A DNA stretch of 64,000 bases from UBA7672 sp036733305 (GCA_036733305.1 DAINAT010000005.1:1-64000), one strand, 5' to 3'. Numbered from the stretch's first letter, positions 8,269 to 18,074 are shown. Translations and numbers: made by a program. Notes: generated from the sequence alone by a model not told the origin.

Positions 8269-10101
8269 TCAGGCCGCTGCTTTCGTCTTCTCGATCCAGC
8301 GCTTCACCTTGGCCTCAAGGACCGGCAGCGGCAGCGCGCCGCCCCCGAGCACCGTGTCGTGGAAGCCGGCATAGGTGAACTTGTCGCCAAGTTCCTTCTG
8401 CGCCAGCGCACGCAGTTCCTGGATCTTGATCATGCCGATCTTGTAGCAGGTCGCCTGGCCCGGCCACACGATGTAGCGGCGAACCTCCGAGCGAACCGCG
8501 CCTTCCGGCGTCGGGCCGTTGTCGAGGAAGTATTTCACCGCCTGCTCTTCGGTCCAGCCTTTGGAGTGGATACCCGTGTCGACCACAAGCCGGATCGCGC
8601 GCCAGATTTCCGCGCCGAGGCGGCCAAAGTCCGAATACGGGTCCTTGTAGAAGCCCATGTCTTTCGACAGCGCTTCCGAATAGAGACCCCAGCCTTCAGC
8701 GTAGGCCGTGTAGAAATACTGCGTGCGGAACTTCGGGATGCCCGTGAGCTCCTGCGCGATGGCGATCTGCATGTGGTGGCCCGGAACACCTTCATGATAG
8801 GCGATCGCCTCCAGCGTGTAGGTGGGCATCGCTTTCATGTCGCTGAGGTGCGCGTAGAACACGCCCGGACGTGAACCATCTGGCGTGGACGGGAAGTAGT
8901 GCTGCGCGCCGCCCGGTTCTTCGCGGAACGGCTCAACGCGTTTCACGACAAGCTTCGCCTTCGGCAGGATGCCGAAATATTCCGGCAGCTTGGCCGTCAT
9001 GCCCGCCAGATAATCTTCCGACATCTTGATGTACTGCGCCCGGCCGGCGTCTGTGTTGGGAAGCTGGAACTGCGGCGACGTCCGCATGAAGTTGAAGAAC
9101 TCCAGGAGCGTGCCTTTGAATCCCACCTGCTCCTTGATCTTCTCCATCTCGGCATGAATGCGTGCGACTTCCGAGAGGCCCAGCTGGTGGATCTCGTCGG
9201 CCGTCATTGTGGTCGTCGTCTGCTGCGCCAGAGCGTTGTCGTAGAATGCCACGCCATCCTTGAGCGCCGATGCGCCGGTCGCCTGCTCCGATGTGTTCGG
9301 GCGATCTTCTTTTAGCCACGCGATCACGCGCTCATAGGCCGGCTTCAGCTTGTCGATCAGGGCCGCCTTCGCCGCTGTCTCGATCGCCTTTGCCTCGTCT
9401 GCCGTTATCTTGCCGCCGTCCTGCAGCGCCTTCAGCTCGGACTTCACATCCGCCCAGATCGGTGAATCCGGGCCTGCGCCGAATGGCGCGCCGGTGATCA
9501 CATTATTCGATTGCGTGACGGACTCGTCATAGGCAAAGCGCGGCGCGCGATTGCCCTCAGCCGCCGCCAGCTTCGCCAGCTCCAGCGCCTGGTCCATCGC
9601 GCGACCGACTTCGCCGATACGCGAGACATACGCATCCATGTCCGACTTCTCGGACACTTCATGGAACTGCATCACGAACTGCGGCAGGAAGACGTGCGGG
9701 CCATCCTTCACGAAGATGTACGGTGAACGGCGGAACTTCGCGGCCTTCTCTTCCATGTCGAGTGACAGGGCCCAGATGTCGAACGAGGTCTTGGCGTCTT
9801 CGTCCAGCTTGGCCGGATCGAACTTCTCTTTCATCTCCGCGACGCTGGCCCGGCGCCATTCGAGCTTCTTGTCGATTGCCGCTTCGCTGTAGTCGTCGAT
9901 CTTGTCGTACTGGTCCTTGCGGCCCTGGAAGGTGAGCCCGATCGGGCTCATCTGCAGTTCTTCCTCGTACTCCGCATCAAACCAGGCCGTCAGCTCGGCG
10001 CTGGTCTTTGCGATATCTGCAGCCGTCGGCGCAGCAGGCGTCGTCGGCCCGCACGCGGCGAGCACAAGCAGCGAAGCCGCCACCGTAAACAGAACCCGCA
10101 T
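8269..10101 (-). CDS. DUF885 family lipoprotein, metallopeptidase-like (paralogue 1 of 4)
   Basis: The 610-residue precursor has a lipoprotein signal peptide (MRVLFTVAASLLVLAAC, lipobox LAAC with Cys17). Over its whole length it matches the DUF885/COG4805 family. The key motif is HEGVPGHH at residues 436-443, an HE..GHH zinc-binding helix characteristic of the family. Other shared blocks are QTTTTMTADEIHQLGLSEV and the conserved C-terminal YKIGMIKIQELR. It is therefore a likely membrane-anchored periplasmic or outer-membrane zinc peptidase. It is the last of four tandem paralogues on the minus strand. The paralogues differ mainly in the N-terminal half, and family substrates are unknown. Confidence 0.88.
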   Translation of the reverse strand: MRVLFTVAASLLVLAACGPTTPAAPTAADIAKTSAELTAWFDAEYEEELQMSPIGLTFQGRKDQYDKIDDYSEAAIDKKLEWRRASVAEMKEKFDPAKLDEDAKTSFDIWALSLDMEEKAAKFRRSPYIFVKDGPHVFLPQFVMQFHEVSEKSDMDAYVSRIGEVGRAMDQALELAKLAAAEGNRAPRFAYDESVTQSNNVITGAPFGAGPDSPIWADVKSELKALQDGGKITADEAKAIETAAKAALIDKLKPAYERVIAWLKEDRPNTSEQATGASALKDGVAFYDNALAQQTTTTMTADEIHQLGLSEVARIHAEMEKIKEQVGFKGTLLEFFNFMRTSPQFQLPNTDAGRAQYIKMSEDYLAGMTAKLPEYFGILPKAKLVVKRVEPFREEPGGAQHYFPSTPDGSRPGVFYAHLSDMKAMPTYTLEAIAYHEGVPGHHMQIAIAQELTGIPKFRTQYFYTAYAEGWGLYSEALSKDMGFYKDPYSDFGRLGAEIWRAIRLVVDTGIHSKGWTEEQAVKYFLDNGPTPEGAVRSEVRRYIVWPGQATCYKIGMIKIQELRALAQKELGDKFTYAGFHDTVLGGGALPLPVLEAKVKRWIEKTKAAA

Positions 10102-10128
10102 TTGTTTCTCTCCTCAATCCTTCATGAA

Positions 10129-10252
10129 GCACGCCCTCGTCCTTCGAGACGCCGCTACGCGGCTCCTCAGGATGAGGGCTATACGACACCGTCAGAGTAG
10201 TCCTCATCCTGAGGAGCGGACGAAGTCCGCGTCTCGAAGGACGAGGGCGTGC
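10129..10252. repeat. Long palindromic intergenic repeat, family A copy 1
   Basis: The 124-base segment has perfect 24-base inverted arms (10129-10152 and 10229-10252). A second inner pair (CTCCTCAGGATGAGG and its partner CCTCATCCTGAGGAG) lets the whole unit fold as one long hairpin. A related unit lies at 57075-57190. It resembles the dispersed 'CCTTCGAGACGC...CCTCAGGATGAGG' palindromes common in alphaproteobacterial genomes. It separates DUF885 paralogues 1 and 2, and could stabilise or end the upstream transcript. Confidence 0.85.
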
Positions 10253-10269
10253 TCACAGGCGCCTGAACA

Positions 10270-12099
10270 TCACCCTGCCGCCTTCAACGTTTCAACCCAG
10301 CGCTTCACCCGCGCTTCCAGAATCGGCAGGGGCAGCGCGCCGCCGCCCAGCACCGTGTCGTGGAAACCAGCCATGGTGAATTTTGCCCCAAGCTCCTTCT
10401 GCGCCATAGCACGCAGTTCCAGGATCTTGATCATCCCGATCTTGTAGGCCGTCGCCTGCCCCGGCCAGACGAAATAGCGCCGGATCTCCGCGTGCAATGC
10501 CGCCTCGGGCGTGGACGAGTTGTCCATGAAGTATTTCAGGGCCTGCTCTTCGCTCCATCCTTTGGCATGGATGCCCGTGTCCACCACCAGACGCACTGCG
10601 CGCCACATCTCGTTGTTGAGGCGACCCATGTCGGAATACGGGTCGGTGTAGAAACCCATCTCTTTCGACAGCAGCTCGGTATAAAGCGCCCAGCCCTCGA
10701 CATAAGCGGTGGAGCCATATTGCGTGCGGAAGAACGGGATGCCCTTCAGCTCCTGCGCGATCGAGATCTGCATGTGATGGCCCGGAATGGCCTCGTGATA
10801 GGTCGTGCTCTCGAGATCCCAGAGCGGCATCGCCAACATGTCCAGCAGGTGGACGTAATAGATGCCGGGACGCGACCCGTCCGGCGTGCCGGGGAAATAG
10901 TGTTGCACGCCGCCTGCTTCCTCACGGAACGCCTCGACACGCTTCACGATCAGATCGGCCTTGGGAAGAAGGCCGAAGTATTCGGGGATCTTGGCTTTCA
11001 TGGCCGCGACGTAGTCGTCGGCCTTCTTGAGATACGCGGCGCGGCCGGCATCGGTGCTGGGTTCGTAGAACTGCTTGTCGGTGCGCATGAAGGCGAGGAA
11101 TGCTGTGAGGTCGCCCTTGAAGCCAACCTTCTCGCGGATCGATTCCATCTCGCTGCGCAGGCGCGCGACTTCCTTGAGGCCGAGCTCATGGATCTCGTCC
11201 GCCGTCATCTTGGTCGTCGTCTGGACTTCCAGCATGGCGTTGTAGAAGTCGGCGCCTTTCGCGAACGTGCCGACGCCCTGTGATTGCTCCGCAGCCTTCG
11301 GTCGATCGTCCTTGAGATACGCGATGATCCGCTCGTAGGACGGCTTAACGGTATCGACCAGAACCGTCCGCGCGGAGGCTTCCATGGCCTTGGCTTCGTC
11401 TGCGGTCAGCTTGCCGCCATCGGCAAGCGCCTTAATCTTGGTCTTTGCATCGGCCCACAGCGGCGAGTCGGCGCCGACGCCAAAGGGAGCGCCCGTGATG
11501 ACGTTGCTCGCTTCCTGTGTAGCCTGGTCATAGGCGAACCGCGGCGGCCGCACGCCGGCTTCCGCCGCCAGCTTCGCCTGCTCGACCGATTGATCGAGCG
11601 CTCTCGCGACTTCGCTGAGGCGCTTGATGTAGGCTTCCATGTCCGACTTCTCGGCCACCGCATGAAAGGTGATCAGGAAGTTGGCGAGCGAAGAATGTGG
11701 ACCGTCCTTGACGAAGACATAGCCTTGGCGGCGGAACGCCGCGAGCTTCTCGTCCATCTCGGCCTGCAGGGCCCACATGTCGAACGAGGTGCGCGATTCA
11801 GCATCCAGCCGGGCCGGATCGAACTTCGCCTTCATCTCGACGACGCTGGCCTTTTCCCACGCCAGCTTGGCGTCGGCGGCGACGTCGGTGAACTGGTCGA
11901 TCTTGTCGTACTGATCCTTGCGGCCCAGCATGGTGAGCTGCATCGGGCTCATCTGCAGCAGCTCGTCGTATTCCGCATCAAACCACACGGTCAGATCTCC
12001 GCTAGCCTTGGCGATTTCCTCCGCCGTCGGCGCATTTGGTCCAGCCGGAGAACACGCGGCAAGCGCCAGAAAACTCGCTGCGATAAGACGTTTCATCAT
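10270..12099 (-). CDS. DUF885 family lipoprotein, metallopeptidase-like (paralogue 2 of 4)
   Basis: The 609-residue precursor has a lipobox signal (MMKRLIAASFLALAAC). It shares the full DUF885 plan with its neighbours, including HEAIPGHH at residues 435-442, QTTTKMTADEIHELGLKEV and the YFPGTPDGSRPGIYYVHLLD block. The variant Ala-Ile between the two metal-binding halves keeps the presumed ligands. It lies between the palindromic repeat and a short gap before the DUF2804 gene, on the same strand as the other paralogues. The periplasmic or outer-membrane substrate is unknown. High similarity to paralogue 1 points to tandem duplication. Confidence 0.88.
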   Translation of the reverse strand: MMKRLIAASFLALAACSPAGPNAPTAEEIAKASGDLTVWFDAEYDELLQMSPMQLTMLGRKDQYDKIDQFTDVAADAKLAWEKASVVEMKAKFDPARLDAESRTSFDMWALQAEMDEKLAAFRRQGYVFVKDGPHSSLANFLITFHAVAEKSDMEAYIKRLSEVARALDQSVEQAKLAAEAGVRPPRFAYDQATQEASNVITGAPFGVGADSPLWADAKTKIKALADGGKLTADEAKAMEASARTVLVDTVKPSYERIIAYLKDDRPKAAEQSQGVGTFAKGADFYNAMLEVQTTTKMTADEIHELGLKEVARLRSEMESIREKVGFKGDLTAFLAFMRTDKQFYEPSTDAGRAAYLKKADDYVAAMKAKIPEYFGLLPKADLIVKRVEAFREEAGGVQHYFPGTPDGSRPGIYYVHLLDMLAMPLWDLESTTYHEAIPGHHMQISIAQELKGIPFFRTQYGSTAYVEGWALYTELLSKEMGFYTDPYSDMGRLNNEMWRAVRLVVDTGIHAKGWSEEQALKYFMDNSSTPEAALHAEIRRYFVWPGQATAYKIGMIKILELRAMAQKELGAKFTMAGFHDTVLGGGALPLPILEARVKRWVETLKAAG

Positions 12100-12245
12100 G
12101 GCGCACTACGCTCGCAAAATGGGGGACGGATACGCCCGGTCGAAAACCAGGACAGGTAGAACTAGGGCGATATCAGCAGCGGCGGAAGCGTTGTCACGCA
12201 AACCGCTCCGCACGACACTCTGGCAAGCCTGCGCCCTGATCCGCC

Positions 12246-13265
12246 TCACCATCGATTGGACACTTCTTCGGCAAAGCCCGGCAATGCATCCACCTTCAGC
12301 ACGGAACCATCGTCGAGCACCACTTCGCCCGCGTACAGGCCAAAAACCTGATCCTGCGCCGTCTTGAACAGGCCGAGATCCGTCGTCTGGTGACGATTCA
12401 CGATCGGTTTGAAATTCATGCGAAAGCGATTGTCGTTGCTGGTGAACGTCCACGGTGCGGAATCCGGTGGACCATCAGGCATGTGGAACGTCACCTGATC
12501 GAGCTTGTGCGCCACGCCGTCGACGAAGAGCATGTTCTCGGACGCCATCGAAGTGTCGCCAAAGCCATAGCCGATATTGAAACCAAACGAACGTCCGCCA
12601 GCCTTGCCGGAAGCAGACCCCCAATACCACGTGTTCCGGTAGGTCCAGACGCCCCGCCCCCAGTCAAGCACGCCGAAAGCCGTTTCCGGCGCAAAGCGGT
12701 GAACGTTTCCGCCGACCGTGATCTCTCCCGTCGCCGGAAGGCAATTGATCTTCTGGTTGTAATAGAACGCCTTCGGCGCGCCGGCGAACGGCGTTGCAAT
12801 AACCATCCGGTCCATAGGGGGCTGGTCGAGCCACAGCTCGCCTTTGAGCCCCGCACCCTGTGCAAACCCTGGGACATCGACCGTCAGTCGCCGGCCGCCC
12901 GTCTCATGCCGGAAGGCGAGACTTACGCCGGACGCAGACTGCACAATGTCGCCCCGGTCCGCACTGGCAGGAAGCTTCATCTTGCCCATTGGCCAGAATG
13001 TAGCCGCCCCATGGTTGGCGGCGGAGCCTTTCACGAGATCGATCCACGAGACCCCGAGAAAGCCGAGATAGCCATTGTCGGCGACGGTCAACGCAAGGCC
13101 GTAGTCTGGCGTCAGGACACAATAATAGTCCCACTCCTTGATACGCCAGCCGCCCGCGCGGATGGCGGCGCGATTATAAGCGCGGACTTCACTGGTCGCC
13201 CAGCCGCGCTCAACCAGATGGCCTTTGCGCGTGAGCAGGGGTCCGACGCCCATCCTGTGCTGCAT
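12246..13265 (-). CDS. DUF2804 domain-containing protein
   Basis: The 339-residue product starts at an ATG with a good GGGGAT ribosome binding site. A longer frame would overlap the end of the upstream DUF885 gene. It carries the features of the DUF2804 family: an N-terminal 'GPLLTRKGHLVERGWA', a central KINCLPA block, and GVLDWGRGVWTYRNTWYWGS, then GFNIGYGFGD near residue 240. No signal peptide or catalytic motif is evident. Relatives look like beta-sandwich lipocalin-like proteins of unknown function. It sits within the DUF885 array with 37 bases to the preceding gene, so co-transcription is likely. Confidence 0.82.
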   Translation of the reverse strand: MQHRMGVGPLLTRKGHLVERGWATSEVRAYNRAAIRAGGWRIKEWDYYCVLTPDYGLALTVADNGYLGFLGVSWIDLVKGSAANHGAATFWPMGKMKLPASADRGDIVQSASGVSLAFRHETGGRRLTVDVPGFAQGAGLKGELWLDQPPMDRMVIATPFAGAPKAFYYNQKINCLPATGEITVGGNVHRFAPETAFGVLDWGRGVWTYRNTWYWGSASGKAGGRSFGFNIGYGFGDTSMASENMLFVDGVAHKLDQVTFHMPDGPPDSAPWTFTSNDNRFRMNFKPIVNRHQTTDLGLFKTAQDQVFGLYAGEVVLDDGSVLKVDALPGFAEEVSNRW

Positions 13266-13302
13266 GTGATCCCCTATCGCCCGCGTCGTTTCCTGCGCAA
13301 AC

Positions 13303-15132
13303 CTACGCATCCTTGATCGACTTGATCCATGCCCGCACGCGTGTCTCCAGCACGGGCAACGGCATCGCGCCGCCATCGATCACCGTATCGTGGAACGATT
13401 TCCAGTCGAACTTGTCGCCAAGCTCTTGTCGCGCCTCGTCGCGCAGGCGCTGGATGGCGATCATGCCGATCTTGTAGCTCGTCGCCTGACCCGGCCACAG
13501 CAGGAACCGCCGAACCTCACTCTTGATCGAGCTTGCAGGTCGCGCGGAATTCGCCATCGCCCAGGCGACAGCTTCCTCTTCCGTCCAGCCTTTCGCGTGC
13601 AGCCCGGTGTCGAGCACCAGGCGCACGGCACGCCAGAGTTCTGAATTGAGACGTCCGAAATCGTTGTAGGGGTCGGTGAACATGCCCATCGTCTTGCCGA
13701 GATCCTCGGCATAGAGCCCCCACCCCTCAGCAAACGCGCCATAGCCATACTGCGTGCGGAACAGTGGAATGTCCGTCAGCTCATTCTGGATGGCGATCTG
13801 CATGTGATGGCCCGGAACGCCCTCGTGATAGGCAAGACTTTCCAGCGCCCACAGCGACACCGCGCTCATGTCGACAAGGTGCGCGTAAAAGATGCCCGGC
13901 TGCGAACCATCCGGCGTTGGAGCATAGTAGTGAGCAGCGCCGCCCGGCACTTCGCGGAACGCTTCAACACGCCTCACCACCAGCGGCGCTTTCGGCAAGC
14001 GACCGAAATACTCCGGCAGCTTCTTGTACATCACATCGAGATAGCCCTGCGCCGTCGCGAGATACTTGGCGCGCCCCTCGTCCGTGTCAGGCAGATAGAA
14101 TTGCTTGTCCGTCCGCATGAACTCGAAGAAGGCTTTCAGGTCGCCCTTGAAGCCGGTCGCCTCGCGGATTTTCTCCATCTCGGCATGGATGCGCTTCACC
14201 TCGTCGAGACCTAATTGATGGATTTCGTCGGCGGTCATTTTGGTGGTCGTCTGTAGTTCCAGCGAGACGTTGTACCACTCCGGCCCGTTCGGCAGCGTCA
14301 GCGCGCCAACCTTGCCCGAGGGCGCATTCGCGATGTCCTCGTTGAGCCAGGCGATCAGCCTCTCGTAAGCCGGCTTCACCTTGTCCTTCAGCGCAGCTTC
14401 CGCCGCCGTCTTCCAGGCTGCGGCCTGTCCGTCATTCGCACGATCAGACGCCAGCAAGCCGCCGATCTTTGTATTGAGATCATCCCACAGCGGCGAGGCC
14501 GGCCCCGCGCCAAACGGTGCGCCGGAGATCACATTCTTCGCTTCAGTCAGCGTGCGATCATAGCCGAACTTCGGCGCACGAATGCCGTCCGCCACGGCCA
14601 GCTTCGCGCGCTCCGTCGATTGATCAATCGCTGTCGCGAGCGCTCCGATGCGCTCGATGTACGCATCCATGTCCTTGGGCTCATCGACCTTGTGGTAGGT
14701 GATGAGGAAGTTCGGCAGGTCCGTATGCGGCCCGCCATAGCCGAAGACGTAGGAATGTCGCTGCCACTTCGCGCGCAGCTCCGAACGCTCCAGCTCCGTC
14801 TCCCAGATTGCCCAGGACGTCCTGGCGTCATCGTTCAGCTTGGCCGGATCAATCGCGGCTTTCATCTCCGCAACGCTCTCACGCCGCCAGGCAAGCTGCT
14901 TGGCGACATCCGCTTCAGAGAAGTCACCTAGTTCGTCGTAATGTTCCTTGCGCCCCATCTGCGTCAGCGTCAGCGGGTTCATGGCGAGCTCTTCCTCGAA
15001 CTCGGCATTGAGATAATCGTTGAGCTTCTTGCTCTCGGCAGCGACGTCCTCAACCGTGAACGCGGGCTTGACCACATCAGGGCTGCACGCCGCCACAAGC
15101 GCCATCAGTCCAGCCGTAAGCAGGATTCTCAT
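13303..15132 (-). CDS. DUF885 family lipoprotein, metallopeptidase-like (paralogue 3 of 4)
   Basis: A GGGGG ribosome-binding stretch precedes two adjacent ATG codons. The second was chosen for spacing, giving about 609 residues. The precursor has a lipobox (MRILLTAGLMALVAAC). It conserves HEGVPGHH at residues 436-443, QTTTKMTADEIHQLGLDEV and LLWPGQATSYKIGMIAIQRLR. Its N-terminal half (FTVEDVAAESKKLNDYLNAE) is diverged from the other copies. The DUF2804 gene follows it on the same strand. It is an inferred membrane-anchored zinc peptidase of unknown substrate. Confidence 0.88.
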   Translation of the reverse strand: MRILLTAGLMALVAACSPDVVKPAFTVEDVAAESKKLNDYLNAEFEEELAMNPLTLTQMGRKEHYDELGDFSEADVAKQLAWRRESVAEMKAAIDPAKLNDDARTSWAIWETELERSELRAKWQRHSYVFGYGGPHTDLPNFLITYHKVDEPKDMDAYIERIGALATAIDQSTERAKLAVADGIRAPKFGYDRTLTEAKNVISGAPFGAGPASPLWDDLNTKIGGLLASDRANDGQAAAWKTAAEAALKDKVKPAYERLIAWLNEDIANAPSGKVGALTLPNGPEWYNVSLELQTTTKMTADEIHQLGLDEVKRIHAEMEKIREATGFKGDLKAFFEFMRTDKQFYLPDTDEGRAKYLATAQGYLDVMYKKLPEYFGRLPKAPLVVRRVEAFREVPGGAAHYYAPTPDGSQPGIFYAHLVDMSAVSLWALESLAYHEGVPGHHMQIAIQNELTDIPLFRTQYGYGAFAEGWGLYAEDLGKTMGMFTDPYNDFGRLNSELWRAVRLVLDTGLHAKGWTEEEAVAWAMANSARPASSIKSEVRRFLLWPGQATSYKIGMIAIQRLRDEARQELGDKFDWKSFHDTVIDGGAMPLPVLETRVRAWIKSIKDA

Positions 15133-15183
15133 CATACCCCCTGATTGTCGAACCATAGCAGTCAGGCGCTTGAGCGCCCGCCG

Positions 15184-17040
15184 CTATGCCTTCTTCTGTG
15201 CTTCAATCCAGCGATCGATCTTCCGCTCCAGCACCGGCAATGGCAGAGCGCCACCGCCGAGAATCTGGTCGTGGAAGGCCGGATAGCTGAACTTGTCGCC
15301 AAGCTCGGTCCGCGCCTTGTCCCGCATCTGCTGCAACTTGATCATGCCGATCTTGTAGGCCGTCGCCTGACCGGGGCTCGAGAAATAGCGGCGCACTTCG
15401 GATGCGATGGCGCCGTCTGCGACGGACGAGTTCTCGGTGAAGTACTTCACCGCCTGCTCTTCCGTCCAACCCTTGGAATGGATGCCCGTGTCCAGCACCA
15501 GCCGGATCGCACGCCAGATCTCTCCCGAGAGCTGGCCATAATGGCTATAGGGGTCCTTCAGGAAACCCATCTCCCGCGACAGCGCTTCCGAATAGAGGCC
15601 CCAGCCTTCCGAATACGCGGTGTAGCCATACTGCGTGCGGAATTTCGGCAGCTTGCTCGGGCCCGTATCTGCTTCCAACTCCTGCTGGATCGAGATCTGC
15701 ATGTGATGGCCTGGCAGACCCTCGTGGTAGGCGATGTCTTCCAGCATGTAGGTCGGCATCGCGTTCATGTCCGACAGGTGGGCGTAGTAGATGCCTGGAC
15801 GCGAACCATCCGGCGTGCCAGCCATATAGTGCTGCGCACCGCCCGGCTCCTCGCGGAAGGGTTCGACACGCTTCACGATGAGATCAGCCTTCGGCAGGCG
15901 GCCGAAGTATTTCGGCAGGGCCAGCTTCATCTCCTCGATGTGCTTGGTCGCGCGGTCGATATATTCCTGAGCGCCCGCATCATTGTTCGGCAGATAGAAC
16001 TGCTTGTCCGTCCGCATGAAGGTGAAGAACTCGGGTAGCGTGCCCTTGAAGCCCGCTTCTTCCTTCACCTTCTCCATCTCGCCACGAATGCGCGCGACTT
16101 CGGAAAGACCCAGCTGATGGATCTCGTCCGCCGTCATGTCTGTCGTCGTCATCAACGCGAGGCGTGTGTTGTAGAAAGCCTCGCCATTCGGTAGCGCGCC
16201 AACACCTTGGGGCTGCGGAGAGGCGTTCTTCTTGTCGTCAGCAACCCAGGCCGACAGCCGGTCATAGGCCGGCTTCATCTTGTCGACCATCGCAAGGCGA
16301 AGCTGTTCAGATAGCGCCACAACTTCTTCCGGCTTCAGCTTGCCACTCTCACCGAGCGCCTTGATCTTGGCCTTGCCGTCCGCGAACAGCGCCGAGTCCT
16401 TCGTCTTGTCGAACGGCGCACCCGTCAGCACGCGCTTCACTTCCGAAGCCGTCTGGTCGTAACCAAAGCCCGGCATGCGCACACCCGCAGCTGCGTTCAG
16501 CTTGGCGCGCTCGATCAGCGTGTCGATCGCCGTACCGATTGCCCCGACGCGCGAGATGTAAGCTTCCGCATCCGACTTCTCGTCGACGCGGTGCTGGTTG
16601 ATCATGAAGTTGACGAGGCCCGTATGCGCCCCACCCCGGCCGAAGACGTACCCGTTACGGCGGAACTGCACCGTCTTCTCGTCGTTCGCCAGCTCAAGTT
16701 CCCAGATTTCGTAGGAAAGCCGCGCGTCCTCACTGAGATCTTCCGGCTTGAACTTGGCTTTCATGTCGGCGACCGACTCCCGGCGCCATGCGAGGTTCTC
16801 GTCCAGCGCCGCTTCGGAGCGATCGTCGAGCTCGCCATAGCGCTCCTTGCGCCCCTGGCTCGTCATCTCCTGCGGAGACATCTGCAGTTCTTCTTCGTAC
16901 TCAGCATCCAGATACGCCACGAGATCCGCGCTGTTCTTCGCGATCACCTCGGCTGAGGGCGCAGCAGGCGCCGCTGGTTCGCTCGGTCCGCAGGCTGCCA
17001 GAACCGCAAGCATTGCGGTCGCGCCAAAAATTGCCCTCAT
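15184..17040 (-). CDS. DUF885 family lipoprotein, metallopeptidase-like (paralogue 4 of 4)
   Basis: A GGAG six bases before the ATG supports this start, giving 618 residues. The lipobox is MRAIFGATAMLAVLAAC. The presumed zinc helix HEGLPGHH is at residues 439-446, followed by a small insertion relative to its paralogues (ELEADTGPSKLPKF). It is the first gene of the minus-strand array, about 50 bases before paralogue 3, so the promoter of at least part of the array should lie between 17041 and 17200, divergent from the SDR gene. Function is as for the family: a likely zinc-dependent hydrolase in the envelope. Confidence 0.88.
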   Translation of the reverse strand: MRAIFGATAMLAVLAACGPSEPAAPAAPSAEVIAKNSADLVAYLDAEYEEELQMSPQEMTSQGRKERYGELDDRSEAALDENLAWRRESVADMKAKFKPEDLSEDARLSYEIWELELANDEKTVQFRRNGYVFGRGGAHTGLVNFMINQHRVDEKSDAEAYISRVGAIGTAIDTLIERAKLNAAAGVRMPGFGYDQTASEVKRVLTGAPFDKTKDSALFADGKAKIKALGESGKLKPEEVVALSEQLRLAMVDKMKPAYDRLSAWVADDKKNASPQPQGVGALPNGEAFYNTRLALMTTTDMTADEIHQLGLSEVARIRGEMEKVKEEAGFKGTLPEFFTFMRTDKQFYLPNNDAGAQEYIDRATKHIEEMKLALPKYFGRLPKADLIVKRVEPFREEPGGAQHYMAGTPDGSRPGIYYAHLSDMNAMPTYMLEDIAYHEGLPGHHMQISIQQELEADTGPSKLPKFRTQYGYTAYSEGWGLYSEALSREMGFLKDPYSHYGQLSGEIWRAIRLVLDTGIHSKGWTEEQAVKYFTENSSVADGAIASEVRRYFSSPGQATAYKIGMIKLQQMRDKARTELGDKFSYPAFHDQILGGGALPLPVLERKIDRWIEAQKKA

Positions 17041-17200
17041 CACCGGCTCCCCGTGAATCCTCTACCCCGTCCCGCTGTGGGTATAGCTCGGCTGTTCCAC
17101 GATTGTCATCCGGAACGCGCCAAACGGCGCGCGAGATTACAACTTGTTGACGTGGCCACGCCTCAGCCCGAATAAAAAGAAACAGAACAAGGAAAATCCC

Positions 17201-17989
17201 ATGGCCCGCTTCACCGGCAAATCCGTCATCATCACCGGCGCCGCCTCCGGCATCGGCCGCGCTTCCGCCAAGCTCTTCGCCGCCGAAGGCGCCAGCGTGA
17301 TCGCCGCCGACAAAGCCGCCGCTGTCGCCGACACCGTCGCCGCCATCAAGGAAGCGGGCGGCAAGGCCATCTCGATGGAAATGGATGCCGGCAATGCGGG
17401 TGACGTGAAGGAACTCATCAATCTCGCGGTGAAGACCAATGGCGGCATCGACATCATCTACGCTAACGCCGGCATCTCGGGCGGCACACCCAGCCTGTTC
17501 GAACAGACCGAAGACCAGTGGCGCCAGATCCTGCAAGTCAACCTGATCGGCCCGATGCTCGCCATCCAGATCGGCGCGCCGGAGATCGTCAAGCGCGGCA
17601 AAGGCGCGATCGTCTGCACCGCCAGCGTCGCCGGCCTGCGCAACGGCGCCGGCTCGCCCGCTTACTCCGCGTCGAAAGCCGGCGTCATCTCGCTGGTATC
17701 GCTCGCCGCCAACAACCTCGCCGGCACCAATGTGCGCGTGAACGGCATCTGCCCCGGCCTTATCGAAACCGGCATGACCCAGCCGCTGTTCGACCGCGCA
17801 CGCGAAAAAGGCACCGACGACAGGATCGGCCAGCTCAATCCGCTGCGCCGCGCCGGACAGCCGGACGAGATCGCCAAGGTCGCGCTCTTCCTTGCCAGCG
17901 ACGATGCGAGCTACGTAAACGGACAGGTCCTGCCCGTGGATGGCGGCTTGTCATCGTCGCTGCCGATCGTGCCGCCGAAGATCCGCTAG
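17201..17989 (+). CDS. Short-chain dehydrogenase/reductase (SDR)
   Basis: The 262-residue classical SDR starts at an ATG with an AAGGAAA ribosome binding site. It has the NAD(P)-binding TGAASGIG motif (residues 12-19), an NAG block (YANAGISGG), and the catalytic Tyr-Lys in PAYSASKAG near residues 157-165. The C-terminal GQVLPVDGGLS is typical of the FabG-like group. It should be a soluble oxidoreductase acting on an alcohol or ketone. The substrate cannot be told from sequence. It is monocistronic and divergent from the DUF885 array. Confidence 0.9.
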   Translation: MARFTGKSVIITGAASGIGRASAKLFAAEGASVIAADKAAAVADTVAAIKEAGGKAISMEMDAGNAGDVKELINLAVKTNGGIDIIYANAGISGGTPSLFEQTEDQWRQILQVNLIGPMLAIQIGAPEIVKRGKGAIVCTASVAGLRNGAGSPAYSASKAGVISLVSLAANNLAGTNVRVNGICPGLIETGMTQPLFDRAREKGTDDRIGQLNPLRRAGQPDEIAKVALFLASDDASYVNGQVLPVDGGLSSSLPIVPPKIR

Positions 17990-18074
17990 CGAGCAGCCGG
18001 CTGAACAGCTGCATTCGCCAGCCGAAGCTCAGCCCGACGCGAACACGCCTGACGATGAGATAGCCTGCGCCCGA

